This document shows positions 8,002 through 17,377 of a stretch of DNA of 64,000 nucleotides, in pieces. The notes under the pieces were generated by a model, which was not told the DNA's origin, did no database searches, and saw nothing but the letters and a program-made list of their open reading frames with translations. The translations under genes were made by a program, and so were the position numbers. The stretch comes from Phascolarctobacterium_A succinatutens_B (lineage in GTDB: Bacteria; Bacillota; Negativicutes; Acidaminococcales; Acidaminococcaceae), in contig NZ_CAUDZA010000007.1 in NCBI RefSeq assembly GCF_958453765.1, positions 1 through 64,000 of the forward strand, written 5' to 3'. Position 1 is the stretch's first letter. Each line of letters starts with the position of its first letter.

Positions 8002-8050
8002 AAAGCACTGCTCCGCTTCTCCCATAAGGAAATGTGAGCAGTGCTTTTTT
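8002..8050. terminator. Bidirectional terminator between convergent genes
   Basis: AAAGCACTGCTC and GAGCAGTGCTTT form a 12-bp stem with T-runs on both strands. It separates the plus-strand exported protein from the minus-strand dCMP deaminase. Confidence 0.88.
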
Positions 8051-8059
8051 ACAGCATAT

Positions 8060-8518
8060 TTACTTCTTATCCAGTACGCAGATTTCAATTCCCGATGCAG
8101 CCATCATATCCTCCGCCAGCTTATCCGGATAAGGATTAGCATAAACAATGCGCTTAATGCCTGCGTTAATCAAAATCTTGGTGCAGACCACACAGGGCTG
8201 ATGCGTACAATAAATTGTACCGCCGTTGACAGACACACCATGATAGGCAGCCTGCACAACAGCATTCTGCTCTGCGTGAATACCGCGGCACAGCTCATGC
8301 ATCTGCCCCGAAGGCACATGCAGCTGCTCGCGCAGGCAGCCCGTAACCTCACAGTGAGGCAAATCCTTAGGCGTACCGTTATAGCCAGTTGCTACAATCT
8401 GTTTATTTTTGACGATTACCGCGCCGACACTGCGGCGCATACAGGTTGAACGGCTGCTAACTACTCTGGCAATCTCCATAAAGTAATCATCCCAGCCGGG
8501 TCTTGTTTTGCGTTCCAT
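8060..8518 (-). CDS. dCMP deaminase (ComEB type)
   Basis: The 152-residue protein has the zinc-dependent deaminase signature HAEQNAV plus PCVVCTK, and the family motif GYNGTPKDLPHC near residue 45. It deaminates dCMP to dUMP for thymidylate synthesis. It starts 6 bases after the upp stop with no good ribosome site of its own, so translation is probably coupled to upp. It closes a run of one-carbon and nucleotide genes (glyA, upp, dCMP deaminase). Confidence 0.92.
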   Translation of the reverse strand: MERKTRPGWDDYFMEIARVVSSRSTCMRRSVGAVIVKNKQIVATGYNGTPKDLPHCEVTGCLREQLHVPSGQMHELCRGIHAEQNAVVQAAYHGVSVNGGTIYCTHQPCVVCTKILINAGIKRIVYANPYPDKLAEDMMAASGIEICVLDKK

Positions 8519-8524
8519 AATTTT

Positions 8525-9145
8525 TTATACCGTACCAAAAATTCTGTCGCCTGCATCGCCCAAGCCCGGAACGATGTAGCCATGCTCATTGAGATGGTCA
8601 TCGAGCACGACAGTGTAGATAGGCACGTCGGGATGCGCTGCATTCAGCTTTTCTACACCCTCGGGAGCAGCAACGAGGCACATGAAGCGCAGGTTTTTCA
8701 TACCACGCTTTTTGAGCTGGTCAATAGCAGCAATAGCACTGCCACCGGTTGCCAGCATCGGGTCAACAACGATAGTATAAGCGTCCATATCCGCAGGCAG
8801 CTTGCAGTAATACTCCATCGGCAGCAAAGTTTCTTCGTTACGGCTCATGCCGATATGACCAACATTGGCTTCGGGAATAACACTGAGTACGCCCTCCATA
8901 AAGCCCAGGCCTGCACGCAGGATAGGCACAACAGTGACACTGCCTTTAATACGGCAGCCGGTGGTTTCGCACAGCGGAGTTGTAACCTTTACTTCTTCCA
9001 CAGGTAAATCTCTGGTAGTTTCAAAGGTCAGCAGCGCTGCAACCTCACTGATGATGTGGCGGAAAGTTACGCTCTTAGTATCCTTGTCACGCAGGATAGT
9101 CATTTTTGCTTGCAGCAAAGGATGGTTTACTACATTGATTTGCAT
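8525..9145 (-). CDS. upp: Uracil phosphoribosyltransferase
   Basis: The 206-residue protein makes UMP from uracil and PRPP in pyrimidine salvage. The PRPP-binding loop VVDPMLATGGSA (near residue 130) and the end GLGDAGDRIFGT are characteristic. The start follows AGGAG. The order glyA-upp is the same as in Bacillus subtilis. Confidence 0.97.
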   Translation of the reverse strand: MQINVVNHPLLQAKMTILRDKDTKSVTFRHIISEVAALLTFETTRDLPVEEVKVTTPLCETTGCRIKGSVTVVPILRAGLGFMEGVLSVIPEANVGHIGMSRNEETLLPMEYYCKLPADMDAYTIVVDPMLATGGSAIAAIDQLKKRGMKNLRFMCLVAAPEGVEKLNAAHPDVPIYTVVLDDHLNEHGYIVPGLGDAGDRIFGTV

Positions 9146-9206
9146 TGGATATATCGCTCCTTTTCTGATTAAGACGAAGCGGATAAAGCTTTATCGGTCG
9201 TCTTAA

Positions 9207-10457
9207 TTATAAATTAGTATATAACGGATACTTAGCGCACAGTGCAGCAACACGTTTTGCAGCCTCTGCATGCTTATCAGTATCTTCAGGGTTATTGAGC
9301 ACCAGGCCCATGATAGCCGCAACCTCTTTGAAGTCCTCTTCTTTGAAGCCGCGGGTAGTAGCAGCCGGAGTACCCAGACGGATGCCACTGGTTACAAACG
9401 GGCTGGCAGGATCAAACGGAATAGTGTTTTTATTGCAGGTAATGCCAATATTATCCAGCAGCTTCTCTGCTTCCTTACCGGTCAGGTTTTTGTTGCGTAC
9501 ATCAACCAGAATCAGATGGTTGTCAGTACCGCCGGAAACCAGACGGAAGCCCTCAGCCTTCAGGCCTTCGGCAAAAGCCTTGGCATTCTTGACAATGTTT
9601 TCTGCGTACTCTCTGAATTCAGGCTTCAGAGCTTCGCCGAAAGCAACAGCCTTAGCAGCAATAACATGCATCAGCGGGCCACCCTGGATGCCGGGGAAAA
9701 TAGCCTTGTTGATTTTCTTGGCATATTCCTCGTTATTGGTCAGAATCAGACCGCCGCGAGGACCACGCAGAGTTTTGTGGGTGGTAGTGGTTACGATATC
9801 AGCATACGGAACCGGAGACGGATGCAGACCTGCTGCAACCAGACCAGCGATGTGTGCCATATCAACCAGCAGCAAAGCACCGTTAGCATGAGCAATATCA
9901 GCGATGCGTTTGAAATCGATAATACGCGGATAAGCGCTGGCACCGGCAACAATCAGCTTCGGATGATGCTCTTTAGCCAGCTTGTCCATAGCTTCATAAT
10001 CAATCAGCTCGGTTTCCGGATCAACGCCATAATGAACAACGTTGAAATAAGTACCGGAAATATTTACCGGGGATCCATGGCTCAGATGACCGCCTTGAGA
10101 CAGGTCCATACCCATGATGGTGTCGCCGGGTTTCAGGAAAGCAAAGTACACGGTCAGATTGGTGCTGGCACCGCAGTGAGCCTGTACGTTAGCATATTCG
10201 GCATGGAATAATTTTTTGGCACGTTCGATTGCCAAAGTTTCAACCTTATCAACATATTCACAGCCGCCATAATAACGATGACCGGGATAGCCTTCAGCAT
10301 ACTTATTGGTCAGTACGCTGCCCATAGCCTCCATTACTGCGGGAGTAACGATGTTTTCGGATGCAATCAGTTCTATTTTGTCACGTTGGCGGTTCAGCTC
10401 CGCATCAATGTAACCTTTCAGCTCAGGATCAACTACGCTAAGTTTTTCCAGATTCAT
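9207..10457 (-). CDS. glyA: Serine hydroxymethyltransferase
   Basis: The 416-residue PLP enzyme converts serine and tetrahydrofolate to glycine and methylene-tetrahydrofolate. The PLP lysine lies in TTTTHKTLRGPRGG (near residue 229), and IELIASENIV at the N-terminus is typical. The start follows AGGAGGG. An inverted pair of DnaA-box sequences lies 44 bases upstream. It supplies methylene-THF for the metF/metH genes elsewhere in the window. Confidence 0.98.
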   Translation of the reverse strand: MNLEKLSVVDPELKGYIDAELNRQRDKIELIASENIVTPAVMEAMGSVLTNKYAEGYPGHRYYGGCEYVDKVETLAIERAKKLFHAEYANVQAHCGASTNLTVYFAFLKPGDTIMGMDLSQGGHLSHGSPVNISGTYFNVVHYGVDPETELIDYEAMDKLAKEHHPKLIVAGASAYPRIIDFKRIADIAHANGALLLVDMAHIAGLVAAGLHPSPVPYADIVTTTTHKTLRGPRGGLILTNNEEYAKKINKAIFPGIQGGPLMHVIAAKAVAFGEALKPEFREYAENIVKNAKAFAEGLKAEGFRLVSGGTDNHLILVDVRNKNLTGKEAEKLLDNIGITCNKNTIPFDPASPFVTSGIRLGTPAATTRGFKEEDFKEVAAIMGLVLNNPEDTDKHAEAAKRVAALCAKYPLYTNL

Positions 10458-10500
10458 TTTAAGTCCCTCCTAAAAATAAAACATTAAATATCAACCAGTT

Positions 10501-10521
10501 TTATCCACAGGCTGTGGATAA
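10501..10521. promoter_or_regulatory. Inverted pair of consensus DnaA boxes
   Basis: TTATCCACAG, one base, then CTGTGGATAA: a perfect 10-bp palindrome whose two arms each contain the consensus DnaA box TTATNCACA. It lies between ywlG and glyA, in the glyA upstream region, with no T-run that would make it a terminator. Confidence 0.55.
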
Positions 10522-10563
10522 GCGCTCAGAAATTCTGCTCTACTAAAAGACGCAGACGGTGCC

Positions 10564-11121
10564 TTATGGACGATTTTCCAGGTATTGGGCACGCGGTCCT
10601 CCAACCAATGGCGGACGGGTTTTAGCGGCAGTCAGCACTGCTTCGCCGATTTTTTTATATTGCAGGCGTACAGGAACAGCAACTCGTTTGAGATGCATGC
10701 CGATGAGCGTCTGGCCAATATCAATACCAAGATGGGCAGAAATCTTTTCTACCACTACAGGTTCAGCAAAATTTTCGTAGGCAGCAGTTGCCATAGCGCC
10801 GCCGGCATGAGCCACCGGACGCACGGTAACCTCCTCAAGATTGTAGCGTTCGGCTGTTTCTGCCTCTACTACTAAGGAACGGTTGAGATGCTCGCAGCAT
10901 TGTACGGCAAGATAAAGCTCGTGTGCATCGCACACTGCCTTCAGCGCCTTGAACATAGCAACAGCTGTTTCACTGCTGCCGCCGGTGCCGATTTTGTTGC
11001 CGAGTACTTCGCTGGTACTGCAGCCAAGCACGAAAATCTGTCCCTTTTTAGGCTTTGCTATACTAATGAGCTCTTCAGCAGCTGCTGCAAGCTCCTTAGC
11101 TATTTGCATATTTGTTTCCAT
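10564..11121 (-). CDS. ywlG: TIGR01440/UPF0340 family protein (YwlG)
   Basis: The product is about 185 residues from METNMQIAKEL; an in-frame extension to 11184 would nearly touch rpiB and exceed the family's usual size. Conserved features are FVLGCSTSEVLG near residue 33 and the C-terminal LTAAKTRPPLVGGPRAQY. The biochemical role is unknown. It lies between rpiB and glyA, as in B. subtilis. Confidence 0.88.
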   Translation of the reverse strand: METNMQIAKELAAAAEELISIAKPKKGQIFVLGCSTSEVLGNKIGTGGSSETAVAMFKALKAVCDAHELYLAVQCCEHLNRSLVVEAETAERYNLEEVTVRPVAHAGGAMATAAYENFAEPVVVEKISAHLGIDIGQTLIGMHLKRVAVPVRLQYKKIGEAVLTAAKTRPPLVGGPRAQYLENRP

Positions 11122-11190
11122 TGTTGCTTTACTTCTTTTCTGTTTATTTTCAGAAACGCAAGAATCGTTTAGGCTGCAACGCAAAGACGA

Positions 11191-11637
11191 TTATTTTGCT
11201 TCCAAATCCATGATTTTATTTACACGGCGTTCATGACGACCACCGGCAAATTCGGTTTCCAGCCAAGCGTCGGTAATCATTTCTGCCAAACCTACGCCCA
11301 GAACACGCTCGCCCATGCAGAGCACGTTGGCATTGTTATGCTCACGGCACATTTTAGCGGAGAAAACATCACCGCACAGAGCAGCGCGAATGCCCTTGCA
11401 TTTATTGGCAGCGATAGAAATACCGATACCGGTACCGCAAATCAGGATGCCCTTTTGCGCACCGCTGGCACCGCTGGTAATATCCTCGCACAGCTTTGCA
11501 GCATAGTCGGGATAATCTACGGAATCTTCGCTGTAGGTACCATGGTCAACAACCTCGATGCCTTTATCCTCTAAATATTTTTTGATATGCTCCTTCAGAT
11601 GGAAGCCGCCATGATCACAAGCCATTGCAATTTTCAT
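11191..11637 (-). CDS. rpiB: Ribose 5-phosphate isomerase B
   Basis: The 148-residue protein interconverts ribose 5-phosphate and ribulose 5-phosphate. The motifs ACDHGGF (residues 6-12), HGTYSEDSVDYPD and CGTGIGISIAANK, with its active-site Cys, are diagnostic of RpiB/LacAB. The start follows AGGAGAGGAG. The order tsaC-rpiB-ywlG-glyA-upp matches B. subtilis, without the ywlE phosphatase found there. Confidence 0.96.
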   Translation of the reverse strand: MKIAMACDHGGFHLKEHIKKYLEDKGIEVVDHGTYSEDSVDYPDYAAKLCEDITSGASGAQKGILICGTGIGISIAANKCKGIRAALCGDVFSAKMCREHNNANVLCMGERVLGVGLAEMITDAWLETEFAGGRHERRVNKIMDLEAK

Positions 11638-11687
11638 AAATAATCTTCTCCTCTCCTGCTTTTTAATGCCGGGATTATCTTTAACCT

Positions 11688-12794
11688 TTATTGTAACATA
11701 AATGACGGTAAATTTACATTATTTTTTAAATGCAGGCTGCCGTTTTCCAGCGTTATGATCTGATAGCCCGCAGCCTTACGCAGGCGGTTCATGATTGCCA
11801 GTCCCAAGCCGTCCTCCTCTACGCCTTCGGCGAGGATGACGTCCGGACAGGTACGGTCAAAATCGCGCAGCAGGTAGAACAAATCCGCTGCCAGCTGCTC
11901 ACGGCTGTCGCCCCAGCAGGAAAGCTGCAGCTGCTGCTTTTCGACAAGCGCTGCCAGCTCGCTCTCCAGCTCACGTCCGCAAAGCACGCCGACGGTTTTG
12001 CCCTCAGCCAAAGCTTTGGCAATAACCTGCGGCAAACATTTGCAAGCCTCGCCTTCAAACAGGTACACAGGTGCCTTTGGCGCATAATGACGGTACTTCA
12101 TTCCCGGTGCCTTGGGCTTAAAGTTTTTATCTCCCTGCAGCGCCGGGTCGATTTCTACCGCACCCATAACCTCCGTCAGCATTTCATAGGTAATGGCGCC
12201 CGGTCGCAGGATAGTGGGAACAGCGCTCGTTGTATCCACCACGGTGGATTCCAGACCGATGCCGCAGTTGCCGCCATCAAGCATACCGGCAATTTTACCC
12301 TGCATATCCTCCAGCACATCCTGTGCATTCGTCGGGCTCGGGCGACCGGAAATATTAGCCGACGGCGCCGCGATCGGACAACCGCAGGCACGGATAAAAT
12401 CCTGAGCGAATTTATTAGATGGGAAGCGTACAGCGACAGTTTCCAGTCCTGCGCTTACAGCGTCAGGCACAATAGCAGATTTATTGACAATCAGTGTCAG
12501 TGGTCCCGGCCAAAAATGCTCCATGAGCTTTTTGGCATTAGCATTCAGGCCGGTAGTCAGCTGCGCAATATCTTCCTTTTTAGCAATGTGCAGAATCAGC
12601 GGATTATCGTTAGGTCTGCCCTTGGCAGCAAAAATCTTGGCTACAGCCTCAGGATTCAATCCATCCGCACCCAGGCCGTAAACTGTTTCCGTCGGAAACG
12701 ATACAACCTCACCCGCACGAATCAGTGCCGCTGCATCCTGCATAATCTCTTGATTATCAGAGTTCTTTTGTAATTTCCAGTAGGATGTTTTCAT
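11688..12794 (-). CDS. tsaC: Threonylcarbamoyl-AMP synthase (Sua5/YwlC)
   Basis: The product is about 368 residues from MKTSYWKL, behind GGTGAGG. It makes threonylcarbamoyl-AMP for t6A at position 37 of ANN-decoding tRNAs. The N-terminal YrdC domain (about 10-200) has FPTETVYGLGADG and KGRPNDNPL. A C-terminal Sua5 domain follows (about 240-368). Its start overlaps the end of prmC, so translation is coupled. Confidence 0.95.
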   Translation of the reverse strand: MKTSYWKLQKNSDNQEIMQDAAALIRAGEVVSFPTETVYGLGADGLNPEAVAKIFAAKGRPNDNPLILHIAKKEDIAQLTTGLNANAKKLMEHFWPGPLTLIVNKSAIVPDAVSAGLETVAVRFPSNKFAQDFIRACGCPIAAPSANISGRPSPTNAQDVLEDMQGKIAGMLDGGNCGIGLESTVVDTTSAVPTILRPGAITYEMLTEVMGAVEIDPALQGDKNFKPKAPGMKYRHYAPKAPVYLFEGEACKCLPQVIAKALAEGKTVGVLCGRELESELAALVEKQQLQLSCWGDSREQLAADLFYLLRDFDRTCPDVILAEGVEEDGLGLAIMNRLRKAAGYQIITLENGSLHLKNNVNLPSFMLQ

Positions 12795-13680
12795 ATTTAT
12801 CCTCACCCTCTTTTTCTTTTAAAGCAAAAACCATGCGCGGTATGCCTGCATAGTCCAAGCGCACGGCAGTTTTGGCAAAGCCATGCTCCAAGCACAGCTT
12901 TTGTACCGCCTCGCTTTGGTCGATGCCGATTTCAAACGCCAGCAAACCATCTTCGGCCAGATGCTCCGCAGCCTCGGCACAGATGCGGCGGTAAAAATCC
13001 AGTCCGTCCGCACCGCCGTCAAGTGCAGTGCGTGGCTCCTGCTGTACATCCTGCGCCAGCGTTGCAATATCGGCAGCAGGAATATACGGCGGATTGGAAA
13101 CGATGATATCAAATTTTTTCTCTACAGGTACGTTGCTGAACAAATCGCTTTGACGGAAGGCCACACGCTTATCCACGCCGATAGCGGCAGCGTTTTCTTT
13201 CGCTACTGCCAAAGCATCATTGCTGATATCCACGCCCACGCCAACGGCAGCAGGCAGATAATCAAGCAGCGAAACGATAATAGCACCGCTGCCGGTACCG
13301 ATATCCAAAGCCTTTACGGCACCGTCTGCACGCAGCATCGGCGCTGCCTTCACCAGGCTTTCCACCAACAGCTCCGTTTCCGGGCGCGGCACCAGGGTAG
13401 CAGGCGTAACCTTAAAGTTGTTGCGCATAAAAGCACGCTCACCGATAATGTAGGCCAGCGGCTCATGCTTAGCGCGGCGCTCTACATATGAGCGCATCTT
13501 GTCGCGCTCCTCCTCACTGAGAGGTTTGTCAAACTCGGTATACAGCTTGATGCGTTCACATTTCAAGACAGCACAAAGCAGCACTTCGGCATCAAGGCGC
13601 GGATTTTCCACGCCTTTCGCCTCAAAGTGCTGCTTAGTCCAGTTTAAGATTTCCATAATTGTCCAAACCGGCTTAACCAT
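12757..13680 (-). CDS. prmC: Peptide chain release factor N5-glutamine methyltransferase
   Basis: The 307-residue enzyme methylates the Gln of the GGQ motif in release factors. It has the SAM-binding DIGTGSGAI (near residue 124) and the catalytic NPPY in VSNPPYIP. It begins two bases from the prfA stop behind AGGTG, so enzyme and substrate are made together. In B. subtilis spoIIR lies after prmC; here tsaC follows directly. Confidence 0.96.
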   Translation of the reverse strand: MVKPVWTIMEILNWTKQHFEAKGVENPRLDAEVLLCAVLKCERIKLYTEFDKPLSEEERDKMRSYVERRAKHEPLAYIIGERAFMRNNFKVTPATLVPRPETELLVESLVKAAPMLRADGAVKALDIGTGSGAIIVSLLDYLPAAVGVGVDISNDALAVAKENAAAIGVDKRVAFRQSDLFSNVPVEKKFDIIVSNPPYIPAADIATLAQDVQQEPRTALDGGADGLDFYRRICAEAAEHLAEDGLLAFEIGIDQSEAVQKLCLEHGFAKTAVRLDYAGIPRMVFALKEKEGEDKYENILLEITKEL

Positions 13681-13681
13681 T

Positions 13682-14749
13682 TTATTTCACCTGCCGTAAT
13701 TGTTCGCTTTGCTTAGCAGTAATCAGCGCACTCAGCAGCTCGTCCAGATCACCGTTGACAATGCTGTCCAGCTTATGCAAGGTCAGACCGATGCGGTGGT
13801 CGGTAACGCGTCCCTGCGGATAATTGTAGGTGCGGATACGCTCGCTGCGGTCGCCGGTGCCTACCTGGCTCTTGCGGTCCTCGGCAGTAGCGGCACGCTG
13901 CTCTTCCTGCGCCTGCTCCAAAATACGCGCACGCAATACGCGCATACATTTTTCACGGTTCTTCAGCTGAGATTTTTCATCCTGGCACTGTGCTACAATG
14001 CCTGTCGGAATATGGGTAATACGAACTGCAGATTCGGTTTTGTTTACGTACTGGCCGCCGGCACCACCTGCACGATAGGTATCGACACGCAAGTCTGCAG
14101 GGTTAATCTCTACATCAACCTCTTCAGCCTCTGGCAGTACAGCCACTGTAACGGTAGAGGTGTGTACGCGTCCCTGAGATTCGGTTTCCGGCACGCGCTG
14201 TACACGGTGTACGCCGCTTTCGAATTTCATACGGCTGTAAACGCTGTCACCGCTGATTTGGAAAACGACCTCCTTAAAGCCGCCCAGCTCAGTCGGGTTG
14301 GAATCCATAACCTCAACGCGCCAGCCACGGGTTTCTGCATAACGCAGATACATACGGAAGAGAACACCGGCAAAAAGTGCAGCCTCATCACCGCCGGCAC
14401 CGCCGCGGATTTCCACGATAACGTTTTTATCATCATTCGGGTCGGAAGGCAGCAAAAGAATCGTGAGCTTCTCCTCATATTCTTCAATCTGCGGTTTGAG
14501 CTCCTTCAGTTCCTCTTTAGCCATTTCAACCAGCTCTTCGTCATCGCCTGCCGCAAGCAGCTCCTCTGCCTCATCACGAGCCTTAATCATATCGCGGTAT
14601 TCACGGTAAGCGGTAACAATCGGTTCAAGCTTGGCATGCGCTTTGGTAGCCTTCAGCCAGTTGGTCTGGTCGGCAATAACCTCGGGGTCGCTGATTTTTG
14701 CCTCTAAGTCTAAATATCTATCTTCTAGTGCCTGCAATTTGTCGAGCAT
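13682..14749 (-). CDS. prfA: Peptide chain release factor 1
   Basis: The 355-residue protein reads UAA and UAG and triggers peptide release. The GGQ motif is in GAGGQYVNKTES (near residue 228) and a PxT-type recognition loop lies upstream. The start MLDKLQALE follows AGAGGAG; the longer reading to 14767 begins at a GTG inside that ribosome site. Confidence 0.97.
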   Translation of the reverse strand: MLDKLQALEDRYLDLEAKISDPEVIADQTNWLKATKAHAKLEPIVTAYREYRDMIKARDEAEELLAAGDDEELVEMAKEELKELKPQIEEYEEKLTILLLPSDPNDDKNVIVEIRGGAGGDEAALFAGVLFRMYLRYAETRGWRVEVMDSNPTELGGFKEVVFQISGDSVYSRMKFESGVHRVQRVPETESQGRVHTSTVTVAVLPEAEEVDVEINPADLRVDTYRAGGAGGQYVNKTESAVRITHIPTGIVAQCQDEKSQLKNREKCMRVLRARILEQAQEEQRAATAEDRKSQVGTGDRSERIRTYNYPQGRVTDHRIGLTLHKLDSIVNGDLDELLSALITAKQSEQLRQVK

Positions 14750-14772
14750 TAGAAATTCTCCTCTCACGTATT

Positions 14773-15651
14773 TTACTCTATAATTTCTTCAGGCGGCAGC
14801 ACTGCCTTCAGCGAAGCAATCGCCACCTCAATCTGGCTGTCATCAGGCTGACGCGTAGTCAGCTTCTGCAGCAAAAGTCCCGGCATAATTGCCATATGCA
14901 CCAGCTTATTATCGTTATGCGCACCGGCAAAACGAATAATCTCATAGCTGACGCCCGCAATTACCGGCATCAGCACTACACGGGAAGCAATGCGTTCCAG
15001 CAGGCTGGGCCAGCCCAGGAAGGTAAAAATAAACATGCTTATCAGCATGACAATCATCAGAAAGTTGGTGCCGCAGCGCGGGTGCAGTGTGCTGAACGGA
15101 CGCACATTTTCTACACGCAGGGGCAGGCCTGCCTCATAGGTGTAAATAGTTTTATGCTCCGCGCCATGATATTGGAAGACGCGCTGAATGTCCTCCATAG
15201 AGGAAATCGCTGCAATATAGGCCAGGAAAATAACCATACGCAGCACGCCCTCAGCCAGGTTGAGCATCATCGGATCCTCAGTCAGCTCATGCAGAAAACG
15301 CATAGACCAGGTCGGAATAACAATAAACAGACCTACAGCCAGCAATACAGATGTAGCAATAGTCATTGCCATCTCCTTGCCTGTCAGCTGCTCGTCCTCT
15401 TCGCCGGAAACCTGTGCCGAATAGGCCAAGGCCTTGATGCCGTCATATAATGATTCAAATAAAGCAATAACGCCGCGAAGCAGCGGTTTTTTCAAAATAG
15501 GATATTTATCACGGATACTGTTGACAGGATTTACATCCACGGCAATTTCTCCGTCAGGTTGGCGCACGGCAACAGCCACCTTATGTGGTCCGCGCATCAT
15601 AACGCCCTCAATTACAGCTTGTCCGCCTACAGATAATTTTTTCGTGCTCAT
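14773..15651 (-). CDS. DUF1385 family membrane protein (YqhQ-like)
   Basis: The product is 292 residues from MSTKKLSVGGQAVIEGVMMRG, the invariant opening of the family. The segment YHGAEHKTIYTYE (near residue 170) and PRCGTNF are also family hallmarks, and about four hydrophobic segments are visible. The function is unknown. It lies between rpmE and prfA, where it probably belongs to the release-factor operon. Confidence 0.92.
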   Translation of the reverse strand: MSTKKLSVGGQAVIEGVMMRGPHKVAVAVRQPDGEIAVDVNPVNSIRDKYPILKKPLLRGVIALFESLYDGIKALAYSAQVSGEEDEQLTGKEMAMTIATSVLLAVGLFIVIPTWSMRFLHELTEDPMMLNLAEGVLRMVIFLAYIAAISSMEDIQRVFQYHGAEHKTIYTYEAGLPLRVENVRPFSTLHPRCGTNFLMIVMLISMFIFTFLGWPSLLERIASRVVLMPVIAGVSYEIIRFAGAHNDNKLVHMAIMPGLLLQKLTTRQPDDSQIEVAIASLKAVLPPEEIIE

Positions 15652-15716
15652 AGATATACTCCATAAAACTAAATAAAGCAGAACCCGCATGTGCAAGCCC
15701 TGCCTTATTGTATAGA

Positions 15717-15920
15717 TTATTGTTCTTTGTTGTAACGTTTGTTGAACTTCTCGATACGACCACGAGCAGCTACGTTACGTTGTTGACCAGTGAAGAATGG
15801 ATGGCATTTAGAGCAAACATCCACGCGTAATTCTTTCTTAGTGCTACCAGTTACGAAGCTTGCACCACATGCGCAGGTAGCAGTAACTTCACCGTAATTC
15901 GGATGAATCTTTTCTTTCAT
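15717..15920 (-). CDS. rpmE: 50S ribosomal protein L31 (zinc-binding form)
   Basis: The 67-residue protein starts MKEKIHPNYGEV. Four Cys (16, 18, 36, 39; CACG and CSKC) make it the zinc-binding C+ paralog. The start follows AGAGGTG. The upstream 117 bases contain small inverted repeats (TTACACTA/TAGTGTTAA) that could be a leader or the end of the DUF815 transcript; I cannot tell which. Confidence 0.97.
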   Translation of the reverse strand: MKEKIHPNYGEVTATCACGASFVTGSTKKELRVDVCSKCHPFFTGQQRNVAARGRIEKFNKRYNKEQ

Positions 15921-16037
15921 TCTTTACACCTCTCTTTGCTAAGAACATTATATTCATAATTTAGAAGCTGCCTTGCTTGGCAAAGCGGCTTGCATTAACA
16001 CTAGATTAGTGTAACATATCCTACAAGTAAACGCAAG

Positions 16038-17357
16038 CTATTTTTTACTAAAATCGGCAACACCCTGCAGATAATTAATAAACTGCTGCGCTGTACGTCC
16101 GGAAATGCCGCCGTGATGCAGCTCCCACTTACGCGCTTCGGCACAAAGGAAGTCTTCGTCAAGCTCCAGTCCCTGCTTTTTAGCCAGCTCGCAGACGATT
16201 TTGTAGTATTCCTTCTGCGTAGGCTGTCCATAATAAATCGTGCAGCCGAAGCGGTTAACCAGAGAAAGCTTTTCCTGCATCGTATCCGACTTGTATATAC
16301 CGTCCTCCTGTGTTACATCGTTGCGGTCCTTCCACGTTTCATTAATCAGATGTCTGCGGTTAGAGGTAGCGTAAATTAAAATATTATCCGGACGCACCTC
16401 CAGACCGCCTTCGATGATAGCCTTCAGATATTTGTATTCGATTTCAAATTCCTCAAATGACAAATCATCCATATAAATAATGAAGCGGTAGTTGCGATTT
16501 TTAATTTGGGCAATCACCTGCGATAAATCGCGGAACTGATGCTTGTAGATTTCTATCATCCGCAGGCCCTGATCATAATATTTGTTGATAAGCGCCTTAA
16601 TGCTGCTGGATTTGCCTGTACCACTGTCACCGAAAAGCAGCACGTTATTTGCCGGGCGGCCTGCTACAAAAGCCTCCGTATTTTCCAGCAGGCGCTGCTT
16701 CTGGTCCTCATAACCGATAAGGTCAGCAAAGGTAATCTGCTCCGTATTGGATATCGGCACCAGCTCCGGCTCGCCCTGCTGTGCCTCCGCTATGCGGAAG
16801 GCCTTGTTCAGACCAAGCTTGCCCACGCCGTAATCATGATAGAATTTGGTAACGCAGGCGAAAAGCTCCTCAGCATCGGCAGCACCTTCCAAAGCAGTGC
16901 TGAGTGCCTGCACCTTGTCGCTGATATTTTTGTTATAGCAACGCTCCTGCTTTACCACAGCCTGATAATTGCTGATTAGCGAAAAGCAGTTAATCCCCAG
17001 TGCACGCTCCAGCTCGCTGAAGTCATAAGCAAACAGCTGCTGAAAGATTTTGAAGTCATGCTTGGCAAACTGATTCACGCTGCCATCGCAGGCACCAACC
17101 TTTTCACAGGTAATGGCAAAGGGATTTTCACAGCTGACGAGCAAAAACGCCAGATAATTATGCCAAAGATTCTTGTCAAAGCCATAAACGGTGCCAATAT
17201 CAAGCAGCTTATGTACCTGCTCATAAATTTCCGCTGTCAGCTCCTCGCGGTTATAATCACCTGCTGAAAATTCAGCGCAGATTTCTGCCAACGGCTCCAG
17301 CAAATTGTCCGCCGGCAGATTGCGGTAAATAACTAATTGTGATACAAGCTTATGCAT
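16038..17357 (-). CDS. DUF815 family AAA-type ATPase
   Basis: The 439-residue protein has a helical N-terminal half and a C-terminal ATPase domain (from about 215) with Walker A FGDSGTGKSSSIKA (near 245) and Walker B FIIYMDDLSFEE. The motif YATSNRRHLI follows. Members are widespread in bacteria, with no settled function. The start follows GAGGGG. It is 20 bases downstream of the adenine deaminase gene and may be cotranscribed with it. Confidence 0.9.
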   Translation of the reverse strand: MHKLVSQLVIYRNLPADNLLEPLAEICAEFSAGDYNREELTAEIYEQVHKLLDIGTVYGFDKNLWHNYLAFLLVSCENPFAITCEKVGACDGSVNQFAKHDFKIFQQLFAYDFSELERALGINCFSLISNYQAVVKQERCYNKNISDKVQALSTALEGAADAEELFACVTKFYHDYGVGKLGLNKAFRIAEAQQGEPELVPISNTEQITFADLIGYEDQKQRLLENTEAFVAGRPANNVLLFGDSGTGKSSSIKALINKYYDQGLRMIEIYKHQFRDLSQVIAQIKNRNYRFIIYMDDLSFEEFEIEYKYLKAIIEGGLEVRPDNILIYATSNRRHLINETWKDRNDVTQEDGIYKSDTMQEKLSLVNRFGCTIYYGQPTQKEYYKIVCELAKKQGLELDEDFLCAEARKWELHHGGISGRTAQQFINYLQGVADFSKK

Positions 17358-17377
17358 ATCTTTCCCCTCAAATATCT

